DNA of 27,189 nucleotides. It comes from a virus. The position numbers were made by a program, and so were the translations under genes. The first letter of the stretch is position 1. Every line of letters begins with the position of its first letter. The stretch covers positions 1-27,189 of the IMG/VR virus record IMGVR_UViG_3300021389_000125, one strand, 5' to 3'. The notes under the pieces are model-generated. The model did not search any database, was not told where the DNA came from, and saw only the letters and a list, made by a program, of their open reading frames with translations. Of the stretch, positions 7,081 to 14,044 are shown piece after piece.

Positions 7081-7374
7081 ATGGGTTATAATACAGAAGG
7101 AATAGGTTCTCAAAATACAGACACTAGTTTTAAAGCAGCACAAGATAGTATTGAAAACAAATTAACATTACGGCAACAAGTTTTAAATATTTTGTTAGCA
7201 TCTTCTTTACCTCTAGGTGCAGATGAGATAGCAGATAAACTTAACAAACCTTTTATTAGTATAAGACCGAGGGTTACTGAGCTTGCTAATAATTTATTAA
7301 TAAAAGACAGCGGTAAAAGAGGTAAAACTAAATACAATAAAAGTTGTATTCTTTGGGAGGCTTGTGCTAAATGA
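7081..7374 (+). CDS. Winged-helix DNA-binding protein, small
   Basis: The product is 97 residues. ATAAGGAG lies 8 bases before the ATG. After a polar N-terminus, residues about 28-85 read as a helix (LTLRQQVLNILLASS), a helix-turn-helix (LGADEIADKLNKPFISIRPRVTEL) and a wing (LIKDSGKRGKTKYNKSCILW). This is the pattern of winged-helix proteins that judge 'one domain copy per promoter', such as MarR/ArsR-like or phage replication/excision factors. It is placed between the polymerase and the nuclease block and overlaps the next gene by 4 bases. It could be a transcription regulator or a DNA-structuring partner; the sequence does not decide. Confidence 0.7.
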   Translation: MGYNTEGIGSQNTDTSFKAAQDSIENKLTLRQQVLNILLASSLPLGADEIADKLNKPFISIRPRVTELANNLLIKDSGKRGKTKYNKSCILWEACAK

Positions 7375-7655
7375 AGATTAAACACGATCCAAATAGAGTA
7401 GGAGATTTAGGAGAACATTATGCTATTACATGGCTATGGGATAATGGGTATCATGTCTTTAAAAACTGTGGCTGTACTGGTCCAGTGGATATTGTAGCTA
7501 TGTGTCCTAAAGGAGAAATAAAATTGATTGATGTTAAGTCATATAAAGATGGTAGGCTTGCAGCAAAGACTCCCTTACAAAAAGAGTTGGACGTACAGTA
7601 CTTACATTACAATTCAGAGAGTCGCAAATGTAGATTTGTGAAGCATAGAAAATGA
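7371..7655 (+). CDS. PD-(D/E)XK nuclease, Holliday-junction-resolvase-like
   Basis: The product is 94 residues with the compact PD-(D/E)XK core: DLGEHYAITWLWDNGY (E15), TGPVDIVAM (D40) and KLIDVKS (D54, K56). The order glutamate, aspartate, D-x-K matches small Hjc/YraN-like and PF11645-type endonucleases. The expected activity is metal-dependent cleavage of branched or double-stranded DNA. It overlaps the winged-helix gene and the exonuclease gene by 4 bases each, giving three coupled genes. A CGC within NCGCTG is unusual for this fold. The exact substrate cannot be read from the sequence, and a second resolvase-type enzyme (endonuclease I) is encoded 1.1 kb downstream. Confidence 0.8.
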   Translation: MKIKHDPNRVGDLGEHYAITWLWDNGYHVFKNCGCTGPVDIVAMCPKGEIKLIDVKSYKDGRLAAKTPLQKELDVQYLHYNSESRKCRFVKHRK

Positions 7656-8545
7656 ATACTTTAGTTGAAGATATATATAAAACCTTAGAACCTTTATCAG
7701 ATGGCAAGCCTCTGGATATATCTGAACAACAGATAGAAAACTTTGGTGAAGCTATGAAAGATGTAATGCGCTCTTGGGCTAACCCAACTAAAAGAGATTC
7801 TAATTTTTCTATACGGATGTCTAATGTAGGCAAACCTGCTAGACGTTTGTGGTTTGATAGCCAAGCCACAGACAAAGAATCTTTTAAAACTAATTCTCCT
7901 ACTCAGATTAAGTTTCTCTATGGTCATATGCTAGAAGAACTAGTTAAACTTTTTGTTGTTCTATCTGGACATGATGTAACAGGAGAACAAAAACAAGTTG
8001 TGGTTGACAGTATAACTGGACACATAGACTGCATCATAGATGATGAAGTTGTTGATATAAAAACTGCGTCTGGTTTTGCATTCAATAAATTTAAAAACGG
8101 AACACTAAGAGATGATGATCCCTTTGGATACTTAGGACAGCTTGCAGGGTACGAAGAATCAGAAGGTACTAGTAATGGAGGACTACTAGTTATCAATAAA
8201 GAAAATGGTGAGTTATGTTTTTATCAGCCCGAAGATTTAGACAAGCCTAATATAAAAAACAAAATAAAAAATTTAAAGATTGCTCTTGAAAACAAGACAC
8301 CGCCTGTAGACTACTGTTATGATACTGTACCTGATGGAGTAAAGGGTAATGAAAAAATACATAAGAACTGTGCTTGGTGTCCTCATAAATTTAAATGCTA
8401 TAAGGATTCTAATAATGGAAAAGGCTTGCGAGTATTTCAATATTCAAAAGGTTTTTCTTTCTTAACAAAAGTTGTAGTCGATCCTAAAGTACAGGAGGTA
8501 GACCATGAATTTAAAAACTTGCAAGCAGATACGGAAACAATCTAA
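7652..8545 (+). CDS. RecB/Cas4-like PD-(D/E)XK exonuclease with four-Cys motif
   Basis: The protein is 297 residues. The nuclease core shows GHMLEELV (E95), GHIDCII (D126), VDIKTAS (D135, K137) and a GYLGQLAGYE block (159-168), matching the motif order of RecB/Cas4-type nucleases. Cys residues at 222, 240, 243 and 249 (CAWCPHKFKC) follow the core and could hold an iron-sulfur cluster, as in Cas4 and AddB, where one Cys precedes the core; here all four are C-terminal, so zinc is also possible. In T7-like phages the exonuclease gp6 removes primers and degrades host DNA to supply nucleotides, and this enzyme probably fills that role. It is coupled to its neighbours by overlap. Confidence 0.82.
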   Translation: MNTLVEDIYKTLEPLSDGKPLDISEQQIENFGEAMKDVMRSWANPTKRDSNFSIRMSNVGKPARRLWFDSQATDKESFKTNSPTQIKFLYGHMLEELVKLFVVLSGHDVTGEQKQVVVDSITGHIDCIIDDEVVDIKTASGFAFNKFKNGTLRDDDPFGYLGQLAGYEESEGTSNGGLLVINKENGELCFYQPEDLDKPNIKNKIKNLKIALENKTPPVDYCYDTVPDGVKGNEKIHKNCAWCPHKFKCYKDSNNGKGLRVFQYSKGFSFLTKVVVDPKVQEVDHEFKNLQADTETI

Positions 8546-8783
8546 AGTTATTTTAGTTGAATGGTTTAAGTCGTTGGTGTCCGAAGAAGAATCTAAGAAT
8601 GTCAACGAAAAAAATATACTTTCTTATCTTTCAAAACAAACACATCTTTTTGCTAACAATCAATTAAGATTAAGTGCTTACTCTTTTAAGTGGACAGTTA
8701 AAAAAGTAAAAGCTCTAGTGCGAAGAACCCATGTAGATGTAGCCACAGTGAGGTTAAAAGACATTGAAAAAAACAATTCGTAA
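8505..8783 (+). CDS. Conserved 92-residue basic helical protein, unknown function
   Basis: A strong AGGAGGT at 8492-8498 precedes the ATG, which lies 41 bases inside the exonuclease gene in another frame. The product is rich in Lys and helical, opening KTCKQIRKQSKVILVEWFKS and carrying a SAYSFKWTVKKVKAL segment. I recall the 'KQIRKxS..ILVEWxKSLxxEEE' type of opening from other marine podoviruses, where it has no function. Its position among nuclease genes suggests DNA metabolism; this is inference. Confidence 0.7.
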   Translation: MNLKTCKQIRKQSKVILVEWFKSLVSEEESKNVNEKNILSYLSKQTHLFANNQLRLSAYSFKWTVKKVKALVRRTHVDVATVRLKDIEKNNS

Positions 8784-9252
8784 GGGCTTTAGAAAACCTA
8801 GAGTTAAACGGCCTAAAGAAAAGAATGTCCCTCCTAGCTATGATTCTAATTGGGAACATGATCTACACAAGGGATTGCTAAAAGAATGGAAGCATCATAC
8901 TAAAGAAGTAGCTTATATAATAGAGCATGTGTACGAGCCTGACTTCGTTAGGATAATGGGTAATCAAATAATTCTTTTAGAAGCTAAAGGTAGGTTCTGG
9001 GATTTTGCTGAGTACAGTAAATACATCTGGATTAACAAAGCATTACCTCCTAACACGGAGCTAGTCTTTTTGTTTGCCAACCCATCTTCTCCAATGCCAC
9101 AAGCTAAACGCAGAAAGGATGGTACTAAAAGAAGTCATGGTGAGTGGGCTTCTGCTAACAACTTTAAATGGTACAGTGAAGATTCTTTACCTAGTGAGTG
9201 GGTTGATATAAATTATCGTAAAGATAATACTTTAAATATTGAAAGTGAATAG
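8764..9252 (+). CDS. Endonuclease I, T7 gp3-like Holliday-junction resolvase
   Basis: The product is 162 residues with the motif set of T7 endonuclease I: an N-terminal acid (NWEHDL, E31), YEPDFV (D60) and ILLEAKGRF (E73, K75), matching E20, D55, E65 and K67 of gp3. The enzyme resolves branched DNA and helps degrade host DNA; it works as a swapped dimer. The start appears to be TTG at 8764, with GAGGT 9 bases upstream and a 20-base overlap with the previous gene; no in-frame ATG lies before the catalytic core. The basic N-terminus (RKGFRKPRVKRPKEK) and the PQAKRRKDGTKRS patch fit DNA binding. Confidence 0.9.
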   Translation: MKKTIRKGFRKPRVKRPKEKNVPPSYDSNWEHDLHKGLLKEWKHHTKEVAYIIEHVYEPDFVRIMGNQIILLEAKGRFWDFAEYSKYIWINKALPPNTELVFLFANPSSPMPQAKRRKDGTKRSHGEWASANNFKWYSEDSLPSEWVDINYRKDNTLNIESE

Positions 9253-9260
9253 GAGATACT

Positions 9261-9584
9261 ATGAGCATTGATGATGCAACACCTGAAGAATGGAGTAGTG
9301 TAGCTAATAATTATAGGCTAGGCAAAGGGTTTGATGAAAATAAACCTTTAAGTTTAAAAAAAGATGATGTTAATCATCCAGTACATTATAATAATGGCAA
9401 GGTAGAATGCATTGAAGCTATAGAAGCAGCTTCAACTGAAGAAGAGTACGTAGGTTACTTGCGTGGTAATGTAATAAAATATGTATGGCGATACAGATAC
9501 AAAGATAAAATAAAAGATTTAAAGAAAGCCCAGTGGTATCTTCAGAAACTTATACAAGAAATAGGAAAGAATATTAATGACTGA
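9261..9584 (+). CDS. DUF3310 protein (SaV-like nucleotide kinase-annotated family)
   Basis: The product is 107 residues. The C-terminal 70 residues carry the DUF3310 signature: VNHPVHYNNGKVECIEAIEA, then YLRGNVIKYVWRYRYKDKI, then DLKKAQWYLQKLI. This small helical family is widespread in phages. It is sometimes annotated as a nucleotide kinase, but I know of no firm proof of activity. TAGGAG precedes the ATG by 7 bases, and the gene overlaps nrdA by 8 bases, so its place in a nucleotide-metabolism operon is consistent with a dNTP-related task. The N-terminal 30 residues (DDATPEEWSSVANNYRLGKG) are variable and look like a flexible extension. Confidence 0.88.
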   Translation: MSIDDATPEEWSSVANNYRLGKGFDENKPLSLKKDDVNHPVHYNNGKVECIEAIEAASTEEEYVGYLRGNVIKYVWRYRYKDKIKDLKKAQWYLQKLIQEIGKNIND

Positions 9585-11406
9585 TAAAATTGGAGTGCAG
9601 CCATACTTAGGTATTCATATTGATTACGATAAGGATGTGACATTAAATAATTTTAGTAAGCAAACTATTATAGACAGATACTTGTGGGAAGGAGAAACCC
9701 ATGCTCAACAAGCTTTTGCAAGGGCCAGTATTTTTGGTTCTACTTATAAGGGACATATTGATTTCGATCTTGGACAGAGACTTTACAACTACGCTAGTCA
9801 GCACTGGTTTAGCTTCAGTACTCCTATACTTTCTAACGGGGGAACCTCTCGCGGTTTACCTATCAGCTGCTTTCTCAATTACGTACCTGATTCTAGGGAT
9901 GGTTTATCTAGCCATTATGATGAGAACATATGGCTTGCAAGTGGAGGTGGAGGCATTGGTGGATATTGGGGTAGTGTTCGTAGCAATGGGGTGGATACTT
10001 CTAACGGCAGTAGGTCTACTGGATCTATCCCTTTCATGCACGTAGTAGATTCCCAGATGTTAGCTTTTAATCAAGGCATTACTAGGCGCGGTAGCTATGC
10101 AGCATACTTAGATATATCTCATCCAGAAGTAGAAGAATTTATAAACATGCGTAAGACTACAGGAGGAGACTTAAATAGAAAATGTTTAAACCTCCACAAC
10201 GGAATCAATATAACTAATGAGTTCTTAAATTCTGTAGAAGAAAATTTAGAATGGAGACTTATAGATCCTAAGACCAACACCGCAGTAAAGATAGTACAGG
10301 CTAGAGATTTATGGTTCCAAATAATACAAACTAGAATGGAAACTGGAGAGCCTTACATAGTAAACATTGATACTTGTAATGATGCTCTGCCCCCTGAACA
10401 AAAGAAATTAGGTTTAGAAATAAAGCAGAGTAACCTTTGCTCTGAAATAACCTTACCTACTAATGAAGATAGGACAGCCGTTTGCTGCTTATCTAGTGTA
10501 AACTTAGAGTACTATGATGATTGGTCGCAAGATGAAAACTTTATTAGTGATCTTGTAACGATGCTAGATAATGTATTAGAAAACTTTATTGATTCAGTAG
10601 CAGGTCAAGAAGGTTATAAAAGAGCAGCCTACTCAGCCATGAGAGAACGGTCTATAGGCTTAGGAGCTATGGGTTTTCATAGTTATCTGCAGAAAAATAA
10701 CATTGCTTTTGAAAGTATGTATGCTTCTTCTTTTAATAATAAATCTTTTTCTTTAATTAAAGATAGAGCAGAGTTAGCATCTAAGCGACTAGCAGAAGAA
10801 AGAGGTGAAGCCCCAGACATGAAGGGTAGTAATAAACGTAACGCTCACTTACTTGCTGTGGCTCCTAACGCTTCTAGTTCTATTATATGTGGGGGTACAA
10901 GCCCTTCTATAGAGCCTATCAGGGCTAATGTATACACACACAAAACACTGACCGGAAGTTTTAAAGTTAAAAATAAATATCTAGATGATTTATTATTTGA
11001 GCTTCTGCCTACTCAAAAGAAACGTGATGAGGTATGGAAGGACATCGCAGCACATGAAGGCTCAGTGCAGCACTTAGATATATTGACTGATGATCAAAAA
11101 GAAATATTTAAAACTGCACCAGAGATAAATCAGATATGGATTATAGAACATGCTTCTATGCGTCAGAAATATATTTGTCAGAGTCAAAGTGTAAATTTAT
11201 TTTTCAAACCTCCTCCCATAGAATCAGATCAAGATACACATAATGATTTCTTACAGTACTTAAATGATGTACACTGGGCAGGTATGCACAAACTAAAGTC
11301 TCTTTATTATTTAAGATCTGATGCAGCACGTAACACTGAGAATGTTAATATAAAGATACCTAAGATCAACTTAGAAGATGAAGGATGTATAAGTTGTGAG
11401 GGATAA
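9577..11406 (+). CDS. nrdA: Class Ia ribonucleoside-diphosphate reductase, alpha subunit
   Basis: This enzyme reduces ribonucleotides to deoxyribonucleotides with NrdB. The full catalytic set is visible: redox pair C98 (ISCFL) and C303 (AVCCLSS), N286-C288-E290 (NLCSE) with the thiyl Cys, the radical-transfer pair Y577-Y578 (SLYYLR) and the C-terminal relay C604/C607 in CISCEG. At 609 residues it is shorter than E. coli NrdA (761) because the N-terminal ATP-cone is missing, so dATP feedback through that domain is probably lost. Such trimming is common in phages. It precedes an 88-residue gene and nrdB in one operon. The start at 9577 overlaps the DUF3310 stop. Confidence 0.96.
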   Translation: MTDKIGVQPYLGIHIDYDKDVTLNNFSKQTIIDRYLWEGETHAQQAFARASIFGSTYKGHIDFDLGQRLYNYASQHWFSFSTPILSNGGTSRGLPISCFLNYVPDSRDGLSSHYDENIWLASGGGGIGGYWGSVRSNGVDTSNGSRSTGSIPFMHVVDSQMLAFNQGITRRGSYAAYLDISHPEVEEFINMRKTTGGDLNRKCLNLHNGINITNEFLNSVEENLEWRLIDPKTNTAVKIVQARDLWFQIIQTRMETGEPYIVNIDTCNDALPPEQKKLGLEIKQSNLCSEITLPTNEDRTAVCCLSSVNLEYYDDWSQDENFISDLVTMLDNVLENFIDSVAGQEGYKRAAYSAMRERSIGLGAMGFHSYLQKNNIAFESMYASSFNNKSFSLIKDRAELASKRLAEERGEAPDMKGSNKRNAHLLAVAPNASSSIICGGTSPSIEPIRANVYTHKTLTGSFKVKNKYLDDLLFELLPTQKKRDEVWKDIAAHEGSVQHLDILTDDQKEIFKTAPEINQIWIIEHASMRQKYICQSQSVNLFFKPPPIESDQDTHNDFLQYLNDVHWAGMHKLKSLYYLRSDAARNTENVNIKIPKINLEDEGCISCEG

Positions 11407-11662
11407 AGTTGTAGAAGTAAAATGGGGAGATGCTTGGGTGGACACTGAAGATATACTTATCAGTGAAGCCAAGAAGTCTAAACCTATTATGCGTTCTACA
11501 GTGGGCTACCTAGTAGCAGATAATGAGAATGAAGTTATTCTTTCAACAGATATATTTCATAGTGAGAAATATAAAGAGTATGTAAATTCTATTATGGTCG
11601 TACCAAAGGGGATGATCGTAGAGTACTGGGAATACGAAATAACCAAGGAGCAAGAACAATGA
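11396..11662 (+). CDS. 88-residue protein between nrdA and nrdB, unknown function
   Basis: A GTG start at 11396 overlaps the nrdA end by 11 bases, and the stop overlaps the nrdB start (ATGA). The protein looks beta-rich and compact (VEVKWGDAWVDTEDIL, MRSTVGYLVADNENEVILST, IMVVPKGMIVEYWEYEI). Small proteins of this style sit among phage nucleotide-metabolism genes but I know no function. Strict coupling on both sides suggests it is made in step with the reductase subunits and might act on, or deliver thiols to, the complex. No CXXC motif is present, so it is not a glutaredoxin. Confidence 0.72.
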   Translation: MRDKVVEVKWGDAWVDTEDILISEAKKSKPIMRSTVGYLVADNENEVILSTDIFHSEKYKEYVNSIMVVPKGMIVEYWEYEITKEQEQ

Positions 11663-12639
11663 GTTTGTTAGGAACTAGAGATTATTATAAGCCTTTTGAT
11701 TATCCGTGGATGTTTGATTACTATGTGCAACAGAATCAAATGATATGGCTACCGGAAGATGTACCTTTACATAATGATGTAAAAGATTGGCAAGAAATGA
11801 GCGACTCAGAAAAGAATATGCTGACTCAGATTTTTAGATTGTTTACTCAGTCGGATGTTGATGTAGCTTCCGGTTACATAGACAAGTACATGCGTGTATT
11901 TAAAAAGCCAGAGTCTAGGATGATGATGTCTTCATTCGCTAACATGGAGTCTATCCATCAACACGCTTATAGTTTGTTGCTTGATACAGTAGGGATGCCT
12001 GACGTAGAATACAAAGCTTTCTCTGAGTACGAAGCTATGGCAGAGAAGCATGAGTACATAACTAATGTCCCTCTTAAACTTAGTGACAAAGAATCTATTG
12101 CTAAGAATCTAGCTGTATACTCTGCCTTTACTGAGGGGTTACAACTCTTCAGTAGCTTTGTAATTCTTTTAAACTTCCCTCGCTTTGGTAAGATGAAAGG
12201 CATGGGACAGATAGTTACTTATAGTATACGTGATGAGTCTATGCACGTTGAGGCAATGACAAAGCTGTTTAGAGAATTTATAAAAGAAAACTTACACCTA
12301 TGGACAGATGAGTTTAAGAAAGAAATCTATCAAGTCTGTAGAGAGATGGTAAAACTAGAGGATAAGTTTTTAGATTTAGTATTTGAGATGGGTGATATAC
12401 AAGGCTTATCTAAACATGAGATGAAACAATATATAAGATATATAGCTGACAGGCGTTTACTACAGCTAGGTTTAAAACCTAACTTTGGAGTAAAAGATAA
12501 TCCTCTTAATTGGTTAGACGATGTACTGGGAGTAGAGCATCAAAACTTCTTTGAAGGCAGGGCTACTACTTATATGAAGGGAGGTATAAAGGGCAACCTA
12601 GATAGTGTCCAATTTAAAAGTCTGGGAGTTGAGGACTGA
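11659..12639 (+). CDS. nrdB: Class Ia ribonucleoside-diphosphate reductase, beta subunit
   Basis: The product is 326 residues with the diiron and radical site intact: D66, E97, H100 (ESIHQHAY), E159 (FTEGLQ), and E193 with H196 (RDESMHVEA). Y104 stands where E. coli has the radical Tyr122, so this is a tyrosyl-radical class Ia/Ib protein rather than a radical-less Ic type. Adjacent nrdA with a matching C-terminal CXXC supports class Ia. AAGGAG at 11645-11650 precedes the ATG, and the start overlaps the 88-residue gene. With NrdA it supplies dNTPs for phage DNA synthesis and lets the phage exploit host ribonucleotides. Confidence 0.96.
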   Translation: MSLLGTRDYYKPFDYPWMFDYYVQQNQMIWLPEDVPLHNDVKDWQEMSDSEKNMLTQIFRLFTQSDVDVASGYIDKYMRVFKKPESRMMMSSFANMESIHQHAYSLLLDTVGMPDVEYKAFSEYEAMAEKHEYITNVPLKLSDKESIAKNLAVYSAFTEGLQLFSSFVILLNFPRFGKMKGMGQIVTYSIRDESMHVEAMTKLFREFIKENLHLWTDEFKKEIYQVCREMVKLEDKFLDLVFEMGDIQGLSKHEMKQYIRYIADRRLLQLGLKPNFGVKDNPLNWLDDVLGVEHQNFFEGRATTYMKGGIKGNLDSVQFKSLGVED

Positions 12640-12648
12640 GGAGGCAGT

Positions 12649-12870
12649 ATGGACAACAGACAAGAAGGTAACTTAATTTCATTCAGGGTGTTCTTAGCAA
12701 GGGATGGTAATATTATATCTGAGTATTCACACTTACCGTTTGAAGATATAGAAAGAATATTTCCAACAGATGAGATACCAATTATAAAAAAGGTTGTTAA
12801 GGAAGGCTCTCTAAAACTAGAGGGTCTACACAACTTATTAGAAAAAGAAGTGCAGAGTACTATTTACTAG
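12649..12870 (+). CDS. 73-residue protein at the end of the early operon, unknown function
   Basis: GAGGAGG lies 5 bases before the ATG and the gene follows nrdB by 9 bases, so it ends the + strand operon. The product begins with a probable strand pair (LISFRVFLARDGNIISEY) and is then helical and charged (IPIIKKVVKEGSLKLEGLHN). No family is recognised. Its last 11 bases overlap the end of the convergent EF-hand gene on the other strand. I see no intrinsic terminator after it, so read-through into the antisense of the late operon is possible. Confidence 0.65.
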   Translation: MDNRQEGNLISFRVFLARDGNIISEYSHLPFEDIERIFPTDEIPIIKKVVKEGSLKLEGLHNLLEKEVQSTIY

Positions 12871-13186
12871 GCTTATGCATGAAAGCTGTCGCGCCCATGT
12901 AAGTACCAACAATACCACATAATGAAAAATAAAATAGACCTAATAAATCAGATAGTGCATTAACTCTACTGTCTGGTATTAACGGAGTAAAGAGTACAAT
13001 AGTTGTTACTGTCATTACAATTATAGCTAACCACGCCATTAACTTTTGAGCCTCTGATTTTTCTTCTCTTAACTCTAGGTCAATCATTTCTTTAGCGCGA
13101 TCTATCTCATCATCAGTTACAGTCCCATCTCTATTAAGATCAAACTGTTCATACTTAGATTGTAGTTCTAATTTCTTAGCGTTCAT
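12860..13186 (-). CDS. EF-hand protein with two membrane helices
   Basis: The product is 108 residues. Residues 16-27 form a canonical calcium-binding EF-hand loop (D16, N18, D20, G21, T22, V23, E27) in a helix-loop-helix context. Two hydrophobic segments follow (MAWLAIIVMTVTTIVLFTPLI and LLGLFYFSLCGIVGTYMGATAF), giving a helical hairpin in the membrane with the EF-hand at its N-terminus. It is the last gene of the late operon. Its size and two helices fit a small holin or antiholin, and the EF-hand could tie its state to calcium. The holin idea is inference from location and topology; a 3-TM holin-like protein is also encoded at the right end. The end overlaps the convergent early gene. Confidence 0.75.
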   Translation of the reverse strand: MNAKKLELQSKYEQFDLNRDGTVTDDEIDRAKEMIDLELREEKSEAQKLMAWLAIIVMTVTTIVLFTPLIPDSRVNALSDLLGLFYFSLCGIVGTYMGATAFMHKPSK

Positions 13187-13188
13187 TG

Positions 13189-13368
13189 TTAATGCGTAGT
13201 CCCTTCTCCGTTAAATAATTCATCTGTTTTAGCCATTGCCATAAACTGATGTTCAAATATGTCTCTGAAGGTTTCGTAGTCTACTGCGTCCATTTCGTGA
13301 GAAGCATGTACACGAACGTATATTTGAAATGCTGCTGATAATTGATCTTCAGTGTAAAGGGCTATCAT
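13189..13368 (-). CDS. 59-residue acidic helical protein, small late gene
   Basis: This ORF fills the gap between two late genes, ending 2 bases before the EF-hand gene and starting 18 bases after the 154-residue gene. GAGGT lies 7 bases before the ATG. Translation opens MIALYTEDQLSAAFQIYVRVH, continues VDYETFRDIFEHQF and ends NGEGTTH. Small proteins with an 'ALYTEDQL' opening are familiar to me from marine phages, without a function. It is soluble, with no signal or membrane segment. Good packing and a good ribosome-binding site support it. Confidence 0.7.
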   Translation of the reverse strand: MIALYTEDQLSAAFQIYVRVHASHEMDAVDYETFRDIFEHQFMAMAKTDELFNGEGTTH

Positions 13369-13386
13369 AAGTTGTACCTCTAGTTA

Positions 13387-13851
13387 TTAAAATATGTAAT
13401 ATAATAAAGCAGCTATTATACTCACGCCTGTTGCAATAATAGTAACTATTAAACATGTATCAAATATAAATTTTTTTCTTGCTGCTAACGCTTTCGCTAT
13501 TTCTAATCTACGTTGACGTTCTGCTTGTCTAGCCCTCATCATTGTTTTGTATACATCTCCCTGCCCTGAGTAAACAAAGAGTTCTCTTAATTGTTTTTCT
13601 AAATCTTTAGCTTTATGTTCTGCTAGTGCTACTTCTAATGCATATGCTTCTACGGATTGTGCAGCAAATACTTTTTTACCTAACGGAGCGTTCTCCGATT
13701 CTGTCTTTGCAGTATCAATCTTGTCTTTAGCATCAAAGAATTGTGCGAATTGAGTGCTTAGTTCTGAGGTATCCTTACCTACTTGTATACCTTTTTTGAT
13801 AAGCGACACAGCACGACTAGCAGCAGCTATGGCTACTGTCACTTCAATCAT
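13387..13851 (-). CDS. 154-residue C-terminally membrane-anchored protein
   Basis: The protein starts with a mildly hydrophobic stretch (MIEVTVAIAAASRAVSLIKKG). It then forms a long, Ala- and charge-rich helix (about residues 45-120, including EVALAEHKAKDLEKQLREL and RARQAERQRRLEIAKALAAR). It ends in one hydrophobic segment (FDTCLIVTIIATGVSIIAALLYYIF), a clear C-terminal anchor. This tail-anchored coiled-coil layout recurs in late regions of marine phages. A lysis or envelope role (for example contact with the lipoprotein encoded next) is plausible, but classic inner-membrane spanins carry the anchor at the N-terminus. The start is preceded by GGGGAC. Confidence 0.75.
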   Translation of the reverse strand: MIEVTVAIAAASRAVSLIKKGIQVGKDTSELSTQFAQFFDAKDKIDTAKTESENAPLGKKVFAAQSVEAYALEVALAEHKAKDLEKQLRELFVYSGQGDVYKTMMRARQAERQRRLEIAKALAARKKFIFDTCLIVTIIATGVSIIAALLYYIF

Positions 13852-13864
13852 TACTGTCCCCTAG

Positions 13865-14044
13865 TTATCTGATAAACAATTGCTCTGCAGCACAAGTATC
13901 TGCATACCTACACATCCTTACATTCTGTGTGAACACTGCTTGATCTGTCCAATTCCATTCAGGATGTTGTTGTAAACTTAAAGATAGTCGAGTACCGCCA
14001 CAACTTGTAATTAATAACATTGACATTAATCCTAGATATTTCAT
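13865..14044 (-). CDS. Small lipoprotein, outer-membrane spanin candidate
   Basis: The product is 59 residues, too short to be noticed by length alone. It begins MKYLGLMSMLLITSCGG: a lysine, a hydrophobic core and a lipobox ITSC at residues 12-15, so lipid attachment at C15 and a mature peptide of 45 residues. Two further Cys (residues 45 and 51) may form a disulfide in the periplasm. It starts in a 4-base overlap with the end of the cytochrome/monooxygenase gene and lies 13 bases before the 154-residue gene. Small lipoproteins at the lysis end of a phage operon are usually o-spanins that help break the outer membrane; an accessory role for the exported metalloprotein next door is the alternative. 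Confidence 0.75.
   Translation of the reverse strand: MKYLGLMSMLLITSCGGTRLSLSLQQHPEWNWTDQAVFTQNVRMCRYADTCAAEQLFIR

Noticed and set aside
9701-10045. 114-codon hydrophobic ORF inside nrdA
   Set aside because: It is another frame of a strongly conserved catalytic protein; the hydrophobic translation is a frame-shift effect.
12570-12833. - strand ORF across the nrdB end
   Set aside because: It is antisense to nrdB and the next gene, with no ribosome-binding site or family likeness.
12786-12836. Possible - strand terminator (nested stems CTCTA/TAGAG and AAGTTGT/ACAACCTT before a T-run)
   Set aside because: The outer stem has a bulge and a long loop and the inner stem is far from the T-run; too weak to call, though it lies where a late-operon terminator would be useful.
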